Below, piece after piece: positions 1 through 8,278 of a DNA stretch of 11,079 nt. The position numbers were made by a program, and so were the translations under genes. Numbering within the stretch: position 1 is the stretch's first letter; each line of letters opens with the position of its first letter. The stretch lies in NCBI GenBank assembly GCA_024232355.1, contig JAAEPW010001323.1:1-11079 (forward strand). The letters run 5' to 3'. Under the pieces are notes generated by a model. The model was not told the DNA's origin. It made no database searches and worked only from the letters and a program-made list of their open reading frames with translations. This stretch comes from Chloroflexota bacterium. Lineage in GTDB: Bacteria > Chloroflexota > Anaerolineae > B4-G1.

Positions 1-101
1 ACGTGCAGCACGTCGGGTGCGGAGCCGAAAGCGACGACATGCACTGGGGGGATCGGGTGCTTGCACTCGCCGCCCGATATCACGCTCTCGTCGTACCATA
101 A
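1..101 (+). CDS. C-terminal end of an unidentified upstream gene (partial)
   Basis: Reading from base 3, the frame is open from the window edge to a TAA at 99-101 and encodes about 32 residues ending in [13 protein letters not shown]. Of the three forward frames this one looks most like protein: frame 1 is Cys/Thr/Ser-rich and frame 2 is an unbroken run of Arg-rich sequence that continues into the next gene. The stop lies 7 bp before the epimerase ATG, which suggests the two are co-transcribed. Too little is present to name a family. A cell-surface sugar or glycosyltransferase gene would fit the neighbour, but that is a guess. Confidence 0.45.
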   Translation, partial: VQHVGCGAESDDMHWGDRVLALAARYHALVVP

Positions 102-108
102 TTGAACA

Positions 109-1089
109 ATGGCGATCCTCAAGTCAAGTGCCCCACTAGTTACAGGAGGTGCAGGCTTTGTCGGCTCGCACGTGGTTGACGTTTTGATTGAATCTGGCCA
201 CCAAGTATGTATCGTGGACAATCTATGGGAGCTTGGCGGTGGTCGGGTGGAACACGTGCACCCCCAGGCCCAGTTCTATCAGGTCGATGTGCGCGACGCT
301 GCGCTGGCCGACGTTTTTAAGAAAGAATGCCCCGAGGTCGTTTGCCATCTGGCAGCGCAGCACAGTGTCAAGATATCAGGCGACGACCCAACACACGATG
401 CTCAGGTTAACATCCTGGGATTGATCAACCTGTTGCAATGCTGCACGCGCTTTGAGACGCGCAAGATCGTTTTTTCCTCATCGGGCGCGATCTATGGCAC
501 GGTGGATGAAATGCCCATCGACGAGGAAACACCGCTGCATCCTCAATCACCATACGGAATCACAAAGATGTCGAGCGAGTATTATCTACGCTACTGGAAA
601 GAAAGATACGGCCTCGACTTTACCGCACTGCGTTATGGCAACATCTATGGACCTCGCCAGGACCCCACAGGCGAAGCCGGGGTGATCGCCATATTTGCCC
701 GCGCCATTTTGCTGGGCGAGCCGGTGCGTATCGATTGGGACGGCGAGCAGCAAAAGGATTACGTTTACGCCCGAGACGCGGCTCGCTCTAACCTGTTGGC
801 CCTGACGCGCGGAAGCGGCGAATCGTTCTGTATCGCCACCGGACAGGGCACGTCGGTCAACACCCTGTATCGTGGCCTGGCGGACATTGTCGGACACGAC
901 GTAAAGATCGTCCACGCGGCCAAACGCCCTGGCGATATCTATTTGAGCTATTTTGATTGCCGCAAAGCAAGGGGACAGCTCGGTTGGAAAGCAAAAATGG
1001 AACTGGAAGAGGGCCTGCGTCTCACGTTGGATTACTTTAGATCGATGGTTGTAGTTAGCGAACGCATCACTTTGGACCCCCAATATTAG
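109..1089 (+). CDS. NAD-dependent sugar-nucleotide epimerase/dehydratase (extended SDR, GalE-like)
   Basis: A 326-residue extended short-chain dehydrogenase. Visible: the Rossmann glycine motif TGGAGFVGS at residues 12-20, acidic Asp37 at the end of the second strand (likely adenine-ribose contact, favouring NAD), the catalytic Ser patch SSSGAIYG at 123-130, and the YGITK pair Tyr149/Lys153. [10 protein letters not shown] (175-184) and the DYVYARDAA region (217-225) are typical of UDP-glucose 4-epimerase-like enzymes. Length is normal for the family. It probably converts a nucleotide sugar in the cytoplasm for surface polysaccharide or glycoprotein synthesis, but the substrate cannot be read from sequence. 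The ATG at 109 is preceded by an in-frame TGA at 102-104, so no longer start is possible. There is no clear SD, so translation may depend on the upstream gene. The mscS-like gene follows after 11 bp. Confidence 0.9.
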   Translation: MAILKSSAPLVTGGAGFVGSHVVDVLIESGHQVCIVDNLWELGGGRVEHVHPQAQFYQVDVRDAALADVFKKECPEVVCHLAAQHSVKISGDDPTHDAQVNILGLINLLQCCTRFETRKIVFSSSGAIYGTVDEMPIDEETPLHPQSPYGITKMSSEYYLRYWKERYGLDFTALRYGNIYGPRQDPTGEAGVIAIFARAILLGEPVRIDWDGEQQKDYVYARDAARSNLLALTRGSGESFCIATGQGTSVNTLYRGLADIVGHDVKIVHAAKRPGDIYLSYFDCRKARGQLGWKAKMELEEGLRLTLDYFRSMVVVSERITLDPQY

Positions 1090-1093
1090 GAGG
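1088..1093 (+). promoter_or_regulatory. Shine-Dalgarno for the MscS gene overlapping the epimerase stop
   Basis: AGGAGG-type sequence (TAGGAGGT) shares bases with the TAG stop of the epimerase and sits 7-8 bases before a GTG. It fixes the channel start at GTG 1101 and suggests translational coupling. Confidence 0.8.
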
Positions 1094-1100
1094 TTTCCTA

Positions 1101-1991
1101 GTGGATACTTTTAGTCAAGCACTGCAAGATTTACTGACACATTTTGTGCTCTTTTTGCCAAAATTGATGATTTCATTGGTCATATTCACAGCAACCCTGG
1201 TCACAGCCGGGATGTTCGGCCGCACAATCCAAAGGATAATGGAACGACGTCAGGCCAACGAAAAATCGAAATTGTTGATGGGAAGAATTGGCCGTTGGAG
1301 CATAATCATTCTAGGCAGTACCATCGCACTGCAACAAGTGGATTTTGACGTAACAGCCTTTCTAACCGGCGTAGGTATACTCGGCTTTACAGTAGGGTTT
1401 GCCCTCCAGGGCATCAACCAGAACTTTGTGGACGGTATACTATTGCTGCTCCAGCAACCTTTCGACATCAGTGATACAATTCAAGTCGGTGACTTTTTGG
1501 GCGAGGTAGTGACCATTGATATGTACACGACAAAACTACGAACATTCGATGGCACGACAGTTCTAATCCCAAATGCAGACGTATTGAACCAATCTATCAT
1601 AAACTATGGCGATAGCTCTCATCGCCGCGTCGAGGTAAGCGCGGGTGTGGCTTATGACAGCGACCTGGATTTCGTTCACCAGACAGCGACTAGCGTAATC
1701 AACGACATCGCTGGAGTGATCAAAGACCCCGCCCCTAACACGGTCTTTAACAACCTGGGTTCCCCTACTATAGATTTCACAATCTATTGCTGGATCGACA
1801 CAGAGTTAACCAACGTTGCCCAGGCCAAAGATGCTGCCATCAGAGCCTTAAAAATCGCCTTTGAGCAGACAAACATCGTTATGCCTATCCAACGCAAACA
1901 GTGCATCTACGACAAAAGTAACAGGCATTTCGACAAGCATAAATTGGAGAAACCAGTATGGGCAACGTCGCCACGCGCTTGTTATCACTGA
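1101..1991 (+). CDS. MscS-family small-conductance mechanosensitive ion channel
   Basis: A 296-residue inner-membrane channel that would open under membrane tension to release solutes on osmotic downshift. Predicted membrane segments lie near residues 15-38, 65-82 and 85-112. The third carries the Gly/Ala-rich pore-lining pattern GILGFTVGFALQG and runs into the QNFVDGI link to the beta domain. The cytoplasmic beta domain has the family-typical VLIPNADVLNQSIINY around residues 153-168, followed by an alpha/beta C-terminal domain. Length matches the short MscS class (E. coli MscS is 286 aa). The GTG start is chosen from the SD. The last 34 bp overlap the next gene, and the tail after about residue 270 is basic and poorly conserved. 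Likely a homotetra- to heptameric channel. Family assignment is firm, physiological role is by homology. Confidence 0.93.
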   Translation: MDTFSQALQDLLTHFVLFLPKLMISLVIFTATLVTAGMFGRTIQRIMERRQANEKSKLLMGRIGRWSIIILGSTIALQQVDFDVTAFLTGVGILGFTVGFALQGINQNFVDGILLLLQQPFDISDTIQVGDFLGEVVTIDMYTTKLRTFDGTTVLIPNADVLNQSIINYGDSSHRRVEVSAGVAYDSDLDFVHQTATSVINDIAGVIKDPAPNTVFNNLGSPTIDFTIYCWIDTELTNVAQAKDAAIRALKIAFEQTNIVMPIQRKQCIYDKSNRHFDKHKLEKPVWATSPRACYH

Positions 1992-2974
1992 TCATGCTGC
2001 TGCAATCGCGCCCCAGTTGGAAAGCATCGGAACTTGCCACGGAACTGAACGTTTCGGAGCGAACGGTTCATCGCTATATGACGATGCTGGACGATATGGG
2101 CATCCCCATATACTCAGAACGGGGGCCTTATGGTGGGTTCTCGTTGGTGCGGGGGTACAAACTGCCGCCCCTGATTTTCACGGCCGAGGAAGCAACAGTG
2201 CTCTATATGGGCGCCAACCTGATCCGAGATGTGTGGGGGCAGACCTACGATGAAGCAGTCACGGCCGTCACCGCCAAACTGGACAACGTCCTACCCGATG
2301 ACCTGCGTCAAGAGGTAAAGCAAGCCCAGCAAAACCTGGTTGTCGGCGGCTTGAGCCGCAAGGATTACCGCTCCTGGGAACCAGTGCTCCACACACTTCG
2401 ACAGTGCACGGGAGAGCGACGTTGTGTACGTTTAGAGTACCGAGGCTTTGCGCGCCAGGAGAGTACCGAACGAATAATGGAGCCTTATGCGCTGACCTTT
2501 CAGTGGGGGCTGTGGTATCTGGTCGGCTTTTGTCGCCTGCGAAACGATATGCGCACATTCCGAGTAGACCGCATCCAGCAGATCACGCCGTTAAACAACT
2601 CGTTCACTGTACCAGCCGACTTTTCGGCGCGCGAGTATCTGGAAAAGTCAATGCGCTTTGAACCAAACCACCTGGTAGTGGTTCATCTCGAGGCCAGCGT
2701 GGCCTTTGAGATACGGGAACGGCACGGTCATTGGATGGAGTTTACGGACCATGCCGACGGTTCGATCACTGCACGGTTCGGCGTGACCAACCTCGATTGG
2801 ACCACCGGTTGGGTGTTGAGTTATGGCTCGTTGGCAAAGGTGTTGGAGCCGCTCGAGTTGATCACTCGTGTGTACGAGGCAGCACAAGGCGCGTTACAGC
2901 AATACGGCGAGACCGCATCACCTGCCAAACCAATCACCCAACCAGACAATGTTACACAATCGTCATATCCATAA
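1958..2974 (+). CDS. WYL-domain transcriptional regulator with N-terminal HTH (YafY/DeoR-like)
   Basis: 338 residues. An N-terminal winged helix-turn-helix (residues about 5-60) contains ELATELNVSERTVHRYM as the recognition region and is followed by the GPYGGFSL wing that is typical of YafY-type regulators. The C-terminal WYL domain (about 135-230) has the name-giving Trp-Tyr-Leu at 186-188 in LWYLVGFCRLR, and a downstream FRVDRI. A WCX-like extension runs to the end. WYL domains bind ligands such as nucleic acids or nucleotides and many such proteins respond to DNA damage or other stress. The ligand here is unknown. The ATG overlaps the channel gene by 34 bp, and GGAG about 10 bases upstream can serve as SD. 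It probably regulates its own operon or nearby genes. The stop is 12 bp from the convergent typA stop. Confidence 0.92.
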   Translation: MGNVATRLLSLIMLLQSRPSWKASELATELNVSERTVHRYMTMLDDMGIPIYSERGPYGGFSLVRGYKLPPLIFTAEEATVLYMGANLIRDVWGQTYDEAVTAVTAKLDNVLPDDLRQEVKQAQQNLVVGGLSRKDYRSWEPVLHTLRQCTGERRCVRLEYRGFARQESTERIMEPYALTFQWGLWYLVGFCRLRNDMRTFRVDRIQQITPLNNSFTVPADFSAREYLEKSMRFEPNHLVVVHLEASVAFEIRERHGHWMEFTDHADGSITARFGVTNLDWTTGWVLSYGSLAKVLEPLELITRVYEAAQGALQQYGETASPAKPITQPDNVTQSSYP

Positions 2975-2986
2975 GAGTCCGGTAAT
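2975..2986. other. 12-bp convergent junction without a visible terminator
   Basis: The WYL gene (plus) and typA (minus) end tail to tail 12 bp apart. I see no GC hairpin with T-tract on either strand here or in the first 40 bp of either gene end, so transcripts probably overlap or stop by a factor-dependent route. Confidence 0.5.
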
Positions 2987-4843
2987 TTATGTCTGTTGCG
3001 CCTTTTTGACCTGTTTGGCATGTTTGCTGCGTTCCCCAGTATTTAGGATACGCTTGCGGATGCGGTAGTTTTGCGGAGTCACTTCCAAAAGCTCGTCATC
3101 GGCCAGATATTCGATGGCCTCGTCCAGACTCATCTGGCGTGGCGGCGTCAGGTGCTCTACGATCTCTCGGGACGCACTGCGCATATTCGTCAGTTGTCTT
3201 TTCTTACACACGTTGACCGACATATCCCCAGATCGTTGATGTTCTCCAACAACCATACCTTCATACACACTCACGCCAGGAGCAACGAACAGTATACCCC
3301 GGGCCTGGGCGTTTTTCAGACCGAATGACGTGGTGTCACCTCTCTCCCATGCAACCAAAGAGCCATTCGAACGAGATTTGATCTCTCCTGCCAAGGGCAG
3401 GTATCGGTGGAACAAAGTATGTAGCACGCCCATGCCACGCGTAGCAGTCAAAAACCGGTATCGAAAACCCAACAGGCCACGGGTCGGCGCGAGATAGGTC
3501 ATGCGCACGCTGTTTTCCTGCGTGTCCACCATGTCCAGCATCTGCCCGTGGCGACTACCCAGCATCTCTACCACTGCTCCCAGTGTATCCGAACTGGTCT
3601 CAATGTAGACTTTTTCATACGGTTCCAACGATTCTCCCTGTTCCCCGTGGCGCAACAGCACTTCTGGGCGCGAGACCTGAAACTCGTATCCTTCCCGGCG
3701 CATCGTTTCGATCAGGATCGCGAGGTGTAATTCTCCCCGCCCAGAGACGGTGAACGTGTCAGCGTTGCCAGTTTCGGCAACCCGCAAGGCTACATTGTGG
3801 CGCAATTCATCAAACAGTCGCGCGCGTAATTTGCGTGATGTTCCCCAGCGCCCCTCGCGTCCTGTCAAAGGAGAAGTATTCACGCCAAAGGTCATTCTCA
3901 CTGTGGGTTCTTCAATGTGGATAGAGGGCAGCGCGACCGGATTCTCCGAGTCTGCCAGCGTCTCTCCTATAGAGATATCCTCCAGTCCAGCAAGCACGAC
4001 AATTTCTCCAGCATGAGCTTGATCTACGGCTATGCGTTTCAGTCCCTGATGGACGTACAGATATCGGACCTGTTCGGGTTGCACTTTTCCGCTAGTCGTT
4101 ATCCGAACGATTGGGTGGCCCATATGCAGGCTACCAGCAAAGATACGCCCCACAGCACTCACGCCCCGATACTCGTCGTATCCAAGAGTAGTGACCAGCA
4201 TTTGGAACGGGGCATCTGCGTCTACCTGTGGGGGTGGAATGTGACGTAGGATTGTTTGGAAAAGAGGTTGCAGGTCTGGCCCCAAATCTGATGTCGATCC
4301 AGACTGACCCGTGACGGCGTTTGTATATACTACCGCAAAGTCCGCCTGTTCGTCACTGGCACCCAACTCTATGAACAAATCAAAGGTCTGATTCAACGCC
4401 CGGTCAGGGTCAGCATTTCGGCGATCCACTTTGTTGATGACGACGATAGCACGATGATTCATCTCGAGCGCTTTTTTGAGCACAAAGCGAGTCTGTGGCA
4501 TTGGGCCTTCGGCGGCGTCCACCAACAGCAAAACACCGTCCACCATATTCATCACCCGTTCGACTTCGCCGCCAAAATCGGCATGACCGGGCGTGTCCAC
4601 AATATTGATTTTGACGTGTTCTTTTGTGTCAGGGTCCAAAATTGTGATGGCCGTATTTTTGGCCAGGATAGTGATACCACGCTCACGTTCGAGATCGTTC
4701 GAGTCCATCACTCGTTCGGCAACTTGTTGATTTTCGCGAAACACTTGGGCTTGTTTCAGCAACCCATCTACGAGTGTGGTTTTGCCATGATCCACGTGAG
4801 CGATGATGGCGATATTACGTAGGTCAGCTCGTTCAGTCAGCAT
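2987..4843 (-). CDS. typA: Ribosome-binding translational GTPase TypA/BipA
   Basis: 618 residues, the normal TypA length. G1 is AHVDHGKT at residues 15-22, followed by the switch-I RERGITI, G3 [15 protein letters not shown], and G4 NKVDRR. Then come the EF-G-like domains II, III and V. The C-terminal domain unique to BipA is seen in [15 protein letters not shown], the [10 protein letters not shown] loop and [11 protein letters not shown]. It binds the 70S ribosome at the factor site and supports 50S assembly and growth at low temperature or under stress. The reading frame is open for another 118 codons upstream into the helicase gene, but family start and composition place the start at ATG 4843 ([19 protein letters not shown]). 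A GAGGA about 12 bases upstream can act as SD. It lies 16 bp after the helicase stop, so it is very probably in the same operon. Confidence 0.96.
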   Translation of the reverse strand: MLTERADLRNIAIIAHVDHGKTTLVDGLLKQAQVFRENQQVAERVMDSNDLERERGITILAKNTAITILDPDTKEHVKINIVDTPGHADFGGEVERVMNMVDGVLLLVDAAEGPMPQTRFVLKKALEMNHRAIVVINKVDRRNADPDRALNQTFDLFIELGASDEQADFAVVYTNAVTGQSGSTSDLGPDLQPLFQTILRHIPPPQVDADAPFQMLVTTLGYDEYRGVSAVGRIFAGSLHMGHPIVRITTSGKVQPEQVRYLYVHQGLKRIAVDQAHAGEIVVLAGLEDISIGETLADSENPVALPSIHIEEPTVRMTFGVNTSPLTGREGRWGTSRKLRARLFDELRHNVALRVAETGNADTFTVSGRGELHLAILIETMRREGYEFQVSRPEVLLRHGEQGESLEPYEKVYIETSSDTLGAVVEMLGSRHGQMLDMVDTQENSVRMTYLAPTRGLLGFRYRFLTATRGMGVLHTLFHRYLPLAGEIKSRSNGSLVAWERGDTTSFGLKNAQARGILFVAPGVSVYEGMVVGEHQRSGDMSVNVCKKRQLTNMRSASREIVEHLTPPRQMSLDEAIEYLADDELLEVTPQNYRIRKRILNTGERSKHAKQVKKAQQT

Positions 4844-4859
4844 AAAAATTTTCGATCCT

Positions 4860-6137
4860 CTATTTATTTGACTGCGACCGTGCCGCTTTGCGTCCAGATC
4901 GTGATGACGACTTGGAACGGGCAGAGGTGTTGCGGCCCTGTCCACGTCGGCGGTTTGATTGCGCCTGTCGCGGCTGGTTTGAACGGCGCTGCGAGGAATA
5001 GTTTTCTGGTTTAAAATCACCATAGTCGAAACCAGGCACTTGCCGCCGCTCGATTTGCGCGTCCAATACCTTTTCAATTGCACGTACCATCTGGCTATCA
5101 TCTTCTGTGACAAAGGTATAGGCTTCTCCGGTTTGGTCCACGCGACCGGTGCGGCCAATGCGGTGAGTGTAGGCGTCCACCGTGTTGGGGATGTCAAAGT
5201 TGATCACGTGCGTGATTTGCGTCACATCGATACCACGCGCCGCAATATCAGTGGCAACCAGAATATCATATTTGCCGTCGCGAAAGCCGTTGATCGCTCG
5301 TCGGCGTTGGTTCTGCGACATGTTGCCCTGTAACGCGGATGCACGGTATTTGCGTTTCGTCAAATCGCGTGCCAGGTTACGGGCCCGGTACTTTGTGCGG
5401 GTAAAGATCAGCACGCGCCCCGTCCTTGTCTGTCCCAATAAAGACAGTAAAAGTTTTTTCTTGAGATTGTGAGGTACAGGGTAGAGCGTGTGGGAAACTG
5501 TCTTGGCCGGTGCGATCATTCCGATCTGTACAGTGATTGGGTTATTGAGGATTTTATCTGCCAGCGCGCGAATATCGTTTGGCATGGTCGCCGAAAAAAA
5601 GAGTGTCTGCCGTTTAACGGGTAACCGTTTAATAATGCGCCGAATATCCGGCAGGAACCCCATATCGCACATGCGATCAGCCTCATCCAGCACCAACACC
5701 TCAACGTGAGATAGATCAATATTGCGATCGCCAAGCAGATCGAGCAAACGGCCCGGACAAGCGACGACGATCTCGGCACCACGCCGCAATGCCTCAACCT
5801 GCGGGGTTTTGCCCACACCACCATAGATAGACACGCTGCGCACCCGGGTGTTTTGCCCCAGATCTATGCTCATCTGGTGAATCTGTTCAGCCAATTCGCG
5901 CGTGGGGGCGACAATAAGGGCACGCACCCGGCGCAAAGGACCTTGCGTTAATCGTTGCAAGATGGGTAAGAGAAAGGCAGCTGTTTTGCCGGTACCGGTC
6001 TGTGCCAGCCCCAACACGTCGCGCCCTTGAAGCACGACGGGGATGGCTTGCTGCTGGATCGGGGTAGGTCTGGTATAACCGACTGTTTTGATAGCGGCGC
6101 CAATGCGCCGATCGAGAGAAAATTGTTCGAAATTCAC
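4860..6137 (-). CDS. rhlE: DEAD-box ATP-dependent RNA helicase, RhlE type
   Basis: 425 residues from the GTG start. The Q motif is at about 20-33 ([14 protein letters not shown]), Walker A AQTGTGKT at 45-52, PTRELA at 78-83, CPGR (Cys replaces the usual Thr) at 127-130, DEAD at 151-154, SAT at 182-184, [11 protein letters not shown] at 295-305 and HRIGRTGR at 325-332. From about residue 383 the tail is rich in Arg, Ser, Gln and Lys, as in RNA-binding tails of RhlE proteins. It unwinds short RNA duplexes in ribosome assembly and RNA decay. The frame is open back to a TTG at 6173, but AAGGAG followed after 8 bases by GTG at 6137 marks the start. Promoter at 6356-6384, typA downstream. The RhlE label rather than CsdA/DbpA rests on the short core plus basic tail. 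Confidence 0.93.
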   Translation of the reverse strand: MNFEQFSLDRRIGAAIKTVGYTRPTPIQQQAIPVVLQGRDVLGLAQTGTGKTAAFLLPILQRLTQGPLRRVRALIVAPTRELAEQIHQMSIDLGQNTRVRSVSIYGGVGKTPQVEALRRGAEIVVACPGRLLDLLGDRNIDLSHVEVLVLDEADRMCDMGFLPDIRRIIKRLPVKRQTLFFSATMPNDIRALADKILNNPITVQIGMIAPAKTVSHTLYPVPHNLKKKLLLSLLGQTRTGRVLIFTRTKYRARNLARDLTKRKYRASALQGNMSQNQRRRAINGFRDGKYDILVATDIAARGIDVTQITHVINFDIPNTVDAYTHRIGRTGRVDQTGEAYTFVTEDDSQMVRAIEKVLDAQIERRQVPGFDYGDFKPENYSSQRRSNQPRQAQSNRRRGQGRNTSARSKSSSRSGRKAARSQSNK

Positions 6138-6349
6138 CGAGTATACTCCTTGACTGTATGAGCCAAGTCGCAATCTCAGCCCGCTAATATTTTATTGTTT
6201 TGCTGATTACGTAACGAATCGCCTGTTTGCGGAAACAAACAGGCGATCTGGTCGTTTCAGAATGGTACGCCACTGTGATTCTCTGTGACGAACTTGCGAA
6301 CCTAGCGAATTTGAGATTTTGATCCAAAACTATCAAATCCGCCCAAACG
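6138..6349 (-). promoter_or_regulatory. Inferred long 5' leader of the rhlE-typA transcript
   Basis: From the start point expected about 7 bases after the -10 box (near 6349) to the GTG at 6137, the leader would be about 212 nt. It holds the 12-bp hairpin, three loosely repeated 9-nt units of the form RCGAAYYTR at 6287-6313, a small TTTTG/CAAAA stem at 6317-6329, and the AAGGAG SD. Long structured leaders are common on cold-shock helicase mRNAs, so control at this level is plausible, but I recognise no riboswitch class. Confidence 0.4.
6218..6247. promoter_or_regulatory. Perfect 12-bp hairpin in the rhlE leader
   Basis: ATCGCCTGTTTG (6218-6229) pairs exactly with CAAACAGGCGAT (6236-6247) around a 6-nt loop. 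No T-tract follows on either strand, so it is not a standard terminator. It sits about 81 nt upstream of the rhlE GTG in the inferred leader. A small palindrome TTACGTAA lies next to it at 6208-6215. Possible roles are a transcript-stabilising or temperature-dependent element, or a protein site. The role is not established. Confidence 0.55.
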
Positions 6350-6355
6350 GAGGAT

Positions 6356-6384
6356 ATCATACCGTATCACTTGTTATTTGTCAA
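6356..6384 (-). promoter_or_regulatory. Sigma70-type promoter for rhlE-typA
   Basis: On the minus strand a perfect -35 TTGACA (6379-6384) is separated by exactly 17 bases from -10 TATGAT (6356-6361). This is the best promoter in the window, and it points into the helicase operon. The edge of the insertion sequence (6403) is only 18 bp upstream of the -35 box, so native sequence above the promoter has been displaced. Confidence 0.8.
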
Positions 6385-6391
6385 GAACCCG

Positions 6392-6402
6392 GAACTTGGT
6401 TC
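6392..6402 (+). repeat. Left 11-bp target-site duplication
   Basis: GAACTTGGTTC directly precedes the left inverted repeat and recurs at 8484-8494 just after the right one. The site is itself palindromic (GAAC-TTG-GTTC). The match continues for three more bases (AGC), which are also the first three bases of the inverted repeat, so the duplication could be 11-14 bp. Confidence 0.7.
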
Positions 6403-6419
6403 AGCAATGAAGAATACGC
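6403..6419 (+). repeat. Left terminal inverted repeat
   Basis: AGCAATGAAGAATACGC. Its reverse complement is found at 8467-8483 with one difference (T versus C at the 13th base). Confidence 0.75.
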
Positions 6420-6493
6420 GAAGGTTTGAGCATGGCGTCGATTGGTCAAATGACCATCCAGAGCGAGGGTTCAAGCACGAGACAGGGGAAAAC

Positions 6494-6518
6494 CGCTGGT
6501 CAGCGAGGCTGATCAGCG
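6494..6518 (-). terminator. Possible transposase terminator hairpin
   Basis: An 11-bp stem (6494-6504 with 6508-6518, loop of 3) lies about 50 bp downstream of the transposase stop. It has one imperfect position: G-T pairing on the plus strand, A-C mismatch on the minus. On the minus strand it is followed closely by GTTTTCC, a weak T-run. It may terminate transposase transcripts or protect the end from outside transcription. Confidence 0.35.
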
Positions 6519-6569
6519 CAAAGTAGGGGATGGACTAAATTGGGGGGCAAACTGGAACGAGAATTTGTG

Positions 6570-8035
6570 CTAGGGAGGTGCAAAGCGAATCTGGCGACGG
6601 ACAGTCAGCATTTTATGGATTTGGTCGGCGCCCACGCGTAGGTTGCGCCACGTTTCTAGCAGACGGAAGGTAATATTTTTGACAGACCCTACGCCTGCCG
6701 GAAACGCCTTTCGAAACAAACTCCCCTTCTCGATCAACTGGGTGAGCATGTGAGCAATTTGCAAGAGAAAATAAAAAATCTTACTGGCAGTGAAATTTCT
6801 GGTGTAAGCGTGTTCCAGAGCGAACCCCCCGTTCTTTTGCACATTGAACCCTTCATTCTCAATTTTCCAACGTATACGCCCTCCTTTATGTGCCAAGGTA
6901 ATGACCCTGTTACTCTTGAGGTCAAAATTGGTTACCCACCTGAAACGTCTAGTCTCAAGTTCTCCGTCCGAATTTGGCTTGGTTTCCAAACATTCGAGGA
7001 CTCCAACAGTGTGTTCATCGTTCTTGGAATCCATGTAAGAGATATCATTGATCCAGCAGTAGTTTTGTTGGATTTCGTTCTGCACACCAGTGTAGAATCG
7101 GAGACGATTCTCGGGAGCCAGTGGCAACAGAGACTCGAACTCGTTACTGATGTAGGGGATGTCGTCTTTCTTGTTCACGATCATAAACTTCCAACCGTAA
7201 TTCTCGCAGATGGTCATAGTTGGGCCGCCATCGAACAGAGAATCCAAGCTCAAGCATATAGGCAAACGTGGGAATGCCTCTTTCAGCCGTTTGGACAGAC
7301 AATAGAAAGCTTTGAGCTCCCTGTACCTGTCCGGTACAGGACAGGTGCGCAATCCTGCTTTGTTGAATGTTCGTCTGAATTCTCGATGAATTCGGTCATA
7401 ATTGAGAAAGCAAAACCACTAGTGAACACCAATTTTGCTTCCAACACCGGATGATAATAGGTCGTCTTGCCGTTGTGCGTGACCGTCATACAGTGGGGGC
7501 AGTGTCGTTTGGGGAAAGTGAGTCTTCCGGTTCCATCCATGGCGATCACAAAGTACCGGTCGAGCAAACGGAAAGGGTACAGTACCTTTTTTCGAATCAG
7601 GATTTTGACCATGTCAATGATGACATCCTGCACTTGGTCTGGGTTTAGTCGACGAAATGCCTCGTTGAGAGTATCGCCGTGTGGACAAGTTTCCACATCT
7701 TGTGACGCCTCAAACTTGGCTGCAGATGGTCCGTTGCCACGAAACATGTGGGCAATTTGCCGTCGTGCTCCCAGACGACACAGAAACATCAATATACCAG
7801 CAAACATCAAGACTTCCAGGGGATAAGTGATGAGTTCTTGAACACGAGGATCGTCGACATCACTAAAGAGATCGGCAAAATCACCAAAGAAATGGTAAAC
7901 TGTGCCCAGAAATGCATCGAGTATCGCTAATTGTTCCTGCTCGTCTTGATCCAGTACTCGGTTCCGTTCGCTTGTAGCTGTGCTCGAATTTGACACGAGT
8001 TCATTCTCCTTCAAATGGCTTCTGGCGGGCTCCAT
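6570..8035 (-). pseudogene. DDE transposase of the 2.08-kb element, split by a 29-bp insertion
   Basis: The N-terminal part runs from ATG 8035 (MEPARSHLK) to Cys at 7349-7351. It includes YPLEVLMFAGILMFLCRLGA, HGDTLNEAFRRL, and the first catalytic Asp, VIAMDGTG (residue about 167). The C-terminal part resumes at Glu codon 7317-7319 (ELKAFYCLSKRLKEAFPRLP) in another frame. It has the second Asp in CLSLDSL and the third acidic residue in RWKIENEGFNVQKNGG, and it ends at the TAG at 6570-6572. Removing bases 7320-7348 joins KQDC to ELKAF, which is how I remember this family reading, and gives one 478-residue protein. As it stands the first frame runs on to a stop near 7283 and the catalytic triad is split. 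Going from frame 1 to frame 2 needs a -1 shift, but I find no convincing slippery heptamer in the 70-bp overlap. Starts upstream of 8035 (to 8173) encode unconvincing sequence. TATACT at 8040-8045 would give an almost leaderless mRNA. Confidence 0.8.
7320..7348. repeat. 29-bp insertion made of two interleaved inverted repeats
   Basis: On the plus strand CCTGTACC (7320-7327) is complementary to GGTACAGG (7333-7340), and ACCTGTCC (7325-7332) is complementary to GGACAGGT (7339-7346). The two 8-bp stems overlap, so they are mutually exclusive. No clear target duplication flanks the segment. It disrupts the transposase frame, and I see no second copy in the window. Confidence 0.6.
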
Positions 8036-8067
8036 CTTAAGTATACCGCAAATTTGCCATTTGATTA

Positions 8068-8078
8068 GTGCGAAAAAA
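8068..8078 (+). repeat. GTGCGAAAAAA repeat, copy 1
   Basis: The motif GTGCGAAAAA occurs three times in the right end of the element (8068, 8269, 8455), at intervals of 201 and 186 bp. This copy shares only the core with the other two. It lies just upstream of the transposase start. Confidence 0.45.
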
Positions 8079-8123
8079 TTTATTGCGATATCCGAGGGTT
8101 GATGTCTCTGTGAAAACCTGAGG

Positions 8124-8214
8124 CGTCTCGCAGTTGAAACCGAGACACCTCCATCCCACATATACGGGTTCAACTATCATCATCCCCAAGATGTGGGAGT
8201 GGAACTGCGAGATG
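8124..8214. ncRNA. Long structured hairpin in the non-coding end of the element (possible RNA or protein site)
   Basis: CGTCTCGCAGTT (8124-8135) pairs with AACTGCGAGATG (8203-8214), 12 bp with one G-T. After a 15-nt bulge on one side, CCA-TCCCACAT (8151-8161) pairs with ATGTGGGA-g-TGG (8191-8202) with one bulged base, leaving a 29-nt loop. The bulge GAAACC could pair with GGGTTC in the loop at 5 of 6 positions, a pseudoknot-like option. It lies between the right inverted repeat and the transposase start, so it may be in a transposase leader or bind transposase or host factors. No known RNA family is recognised. Confidence 0.45.
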
Positions 8215-8259
8215 GTGTTCTTGTGCATTTGGAGCAGTTCCCGAGACTCGATCCCCAGA

Positions 8260-8278
8260 GAAGGTTTTGTGCGAAAAA
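8260..8278 (+). repeat. 19-bp direct repeat, copy 2
   Basis: GAAGGTTTTGTGCGAAAAA. Differs at one base from 8446-8464. Possibly subterminal transposase-binding sites or a partial end duplication. Confidence 0.6.

Noticed and set aside
4844..5197. 118-codon in-frame extension of typA upstream into the helicase gene
   Set aside because: The extension is antiparallel to no domain, lies wholly within rhlE in another frame, and family members start at the [14 protein letters not shown] N-terminus. A GAGGA precedes ATG 4843.
6138..6173. TTG start giving 12 extra residues on the helicase
   Set aside because: There is no SD before the TTG, while AAGGAG sits 8 bases before the GTG at 6137.
7320..7348. 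Translational bypass (gene 60 or byp-like hop) over the 29-nt hairpin segment
   Set aside because: There is no matching take-off and landing triplet: the codon before is TGC and the last triplet of the segment is AGG. Attractive, but unsupported.
7283..7352. Programmed -1 frameshift producing the full transposase
   Set aside because: The frames overlap by 70 bp and the shift is -1, but no X-XXY-YYZ heptamer is present. A shift would leave about 10 extra residues encoded by the palindromic insertion, while excising 29 bp restores the expected join.
6750..7454. Long plus-strand frame of 234 codons
   Set aside because: It is the complement of the transposase C-terminal coding region. The minus strand carries the catalytic motifs.
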